Assembly (NCBI RefSeq): GCF_002077695.1
Contig: NZ_MWUE01000004.1
Coordinates: 1 to 64,000, forward strand
DNA length: 64,000 nucleotides
Direction: 5' to 3'
Source: Pantoea latae
Lineage (GTDB): Bacteria > Pseudomonadota > Gammaproteobacteria > Enterobacterales > Enterobacteriaceae
Shown here in pieces: positions 63,536 to 64,000 of the stretch (positions within the stretch are counted from its first letter, which is position 1; each line of letters begins with the position of its first letter). The translations under genes were made by a program, and so were the position numbers. Below the pieces are notes generated by a model that was not told the origin of the DNA, did no database searches, and saw only the letters and a list, made by a program, of their open reading frames with translations.

Positions 63536-64000
63536 TTAGAGCCGCTCCCAGATGGCCTTAAAGCTTTGCCCCAGCGCAGGCCGCGTAGAAGGCAGCCGCT
63601 CAGGATGCGCGGCGGGCGCCTGTGGCGTGCCCAGCCCAAAAGTAAAGGTATAGTTTCCCCCTTCCCCCATGCGTAAGTCGGCAATCGTGACTTGCCCCGC
63701 CTGCTCGCGCAGCGCATAAAAACCGTGGCTAAACCAGGCAACGCGCTCGGCGTGCCAGTTGCCCTTTAGCGGCGCGAACAGCGCGGTATGACGCGCATGC
63801 CAGCTGATCTGCAGCGGCCGCCTCGGCGACAGCAGCGACCAGTAAGCTTCGCCGTAGCGATCGCCGTCGATAATCACCGTGCGCCACACCAGGGTATTAA
63901 ACGCGGTGGGCGTCACCAGCACCTTGTCGTCAGGCATACGCTGCTGCGCCAGCGACTGCGCGATCTGCCAGCTTGCCACGCCCTGAATCGCCATACTCCA
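63536..64000 (-). CDS. C-terminal part of a probable membrane-bound hydrolase (gene cut by window edge)
   Basis: The frame is open to the end of the window, so only the last 154 or so residues are seen. The visible part has no membrane helix; it reads VLVTPTAFNTLVWRTVIIDGDRYGEAYWSLL and AVRW-like AERVAWFSHGFYALREQ, followed by IADLRMGEGGNYTFTFGLG. This resembles the soluble tail of YdjM/DUF457-type metal-dependent hydrolases, which have membrane helices upstream. The identification is tentative. Confidence 0.6.
   Translation of the reverse strand, partial: WSMAIQGVASWQIAQSLAQQRMPDDKVLVTPTAFNTLVWRTVIIDGDRYGEAYWSLLSPRRPLQISWHARHTALFAPLKGNWHAERVAWFSHGFYALREQAGQVTIADLRMGEGGNYTFTFGLGTPQAPAAHPERLPSTRPALGQSFKAIWERL

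Overview
The window is a chromosomal segment of a GC-rich member of the Enterobacterales. The backbone order (murJ, mviM, yceH, rimJ, grxB, yceB, pyrC, dinI, bssS, solA, trhO, lpxL, msyB, yceK, opgH, opgG, opgC, clsC, and later tRNA-Leu/Cys/Gly, pgsA, uvrC, uvrY, yecF, sdiA) follows E. coli. Three things point to Erwiniaceae (Pantoea, Mixta or Erwinia) rather than Escherichia: a luxI-type gene beside sdiA, an aryl polyene pigment cluster, and hairpin-rich intergenic elements. The genus is an inference; no rRNA or marker search was possible.

Layout. 1-490: a large nested palindrome with no convincing gene. 490-20619: conserved housekeeping genes for the peptidoglycan lipid II flippase, pyrimidine synthesis with a PurR box and a switchable leader, an SOS gene with a LexA box, lipid A acylation, and osmoregulated periplasmic glucans (opgGH divergent from opgC). 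A second, 181-bp multi-hairpin element lies between yceB and pyrC. Compared with the E. coli order, mdtG and mdtH are missing; an AT-rich gap and a small HxxxC/CxxC protein sit where mdtG would be. 20766-24599: a GH1-like protein whose acid/base Glu appears to be Gln, two tandem single-helix membrane microproteins, and a Fur-boxed TonB-dependent receptor.

24780-38225: one leftward, tightly coupled 16-gene operon for an aryl polyene pigment: two complete ketosynthases plus a Cys-less partner, two ACPs, two dehydratases, a ketoreductase, an aryl-activating ligase, thioesterase, acyl- and glycosyltransferases, a LolA-like carrier, an RND/MMPL exporter and a lipoprotein. It makes an aryl polyene on ACP, attaches it to a glycolipid and moves it to the outer membrane. 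No aromatic ammonia-lyase or methyltransferase is in the window. 38406-45039: a lipoprotein, a MarR-controlled tripartite MFS efflux system and an AraC/DUF2000 pair. 45040-47334: an ariR (ymgB) homologue with an unusual GTACAG-rich upstream region, and a SulP transporter.

47394-54000: a probably acquired chaperone-usher fimbrial operon in AT-rich DNA, lying immediately 3' of a tRNA-Gly/Cys/Leu operon. 54208-59884: the tRNAs, then pgsA, uvrC, uvrY, yecF, and a LuxI/LuxR-type quorum-sensing pair (luxI homologue plus sdiA) with a perfect 20-bp lux-box-like palindrome. 60442-64000: a DUF4396 membrane protein, an extensin-family protein with a metallopeptidase-like His/Asp pattern, cycA with a GcvB-type target motif, and a gene cut by the window edge.

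The most unusual structure is the hairpin family in the two intergenic elements: seven hairpins have unrelated stems, but the apex of each carries the same TCC(C/A) motif in one orientation or the other.
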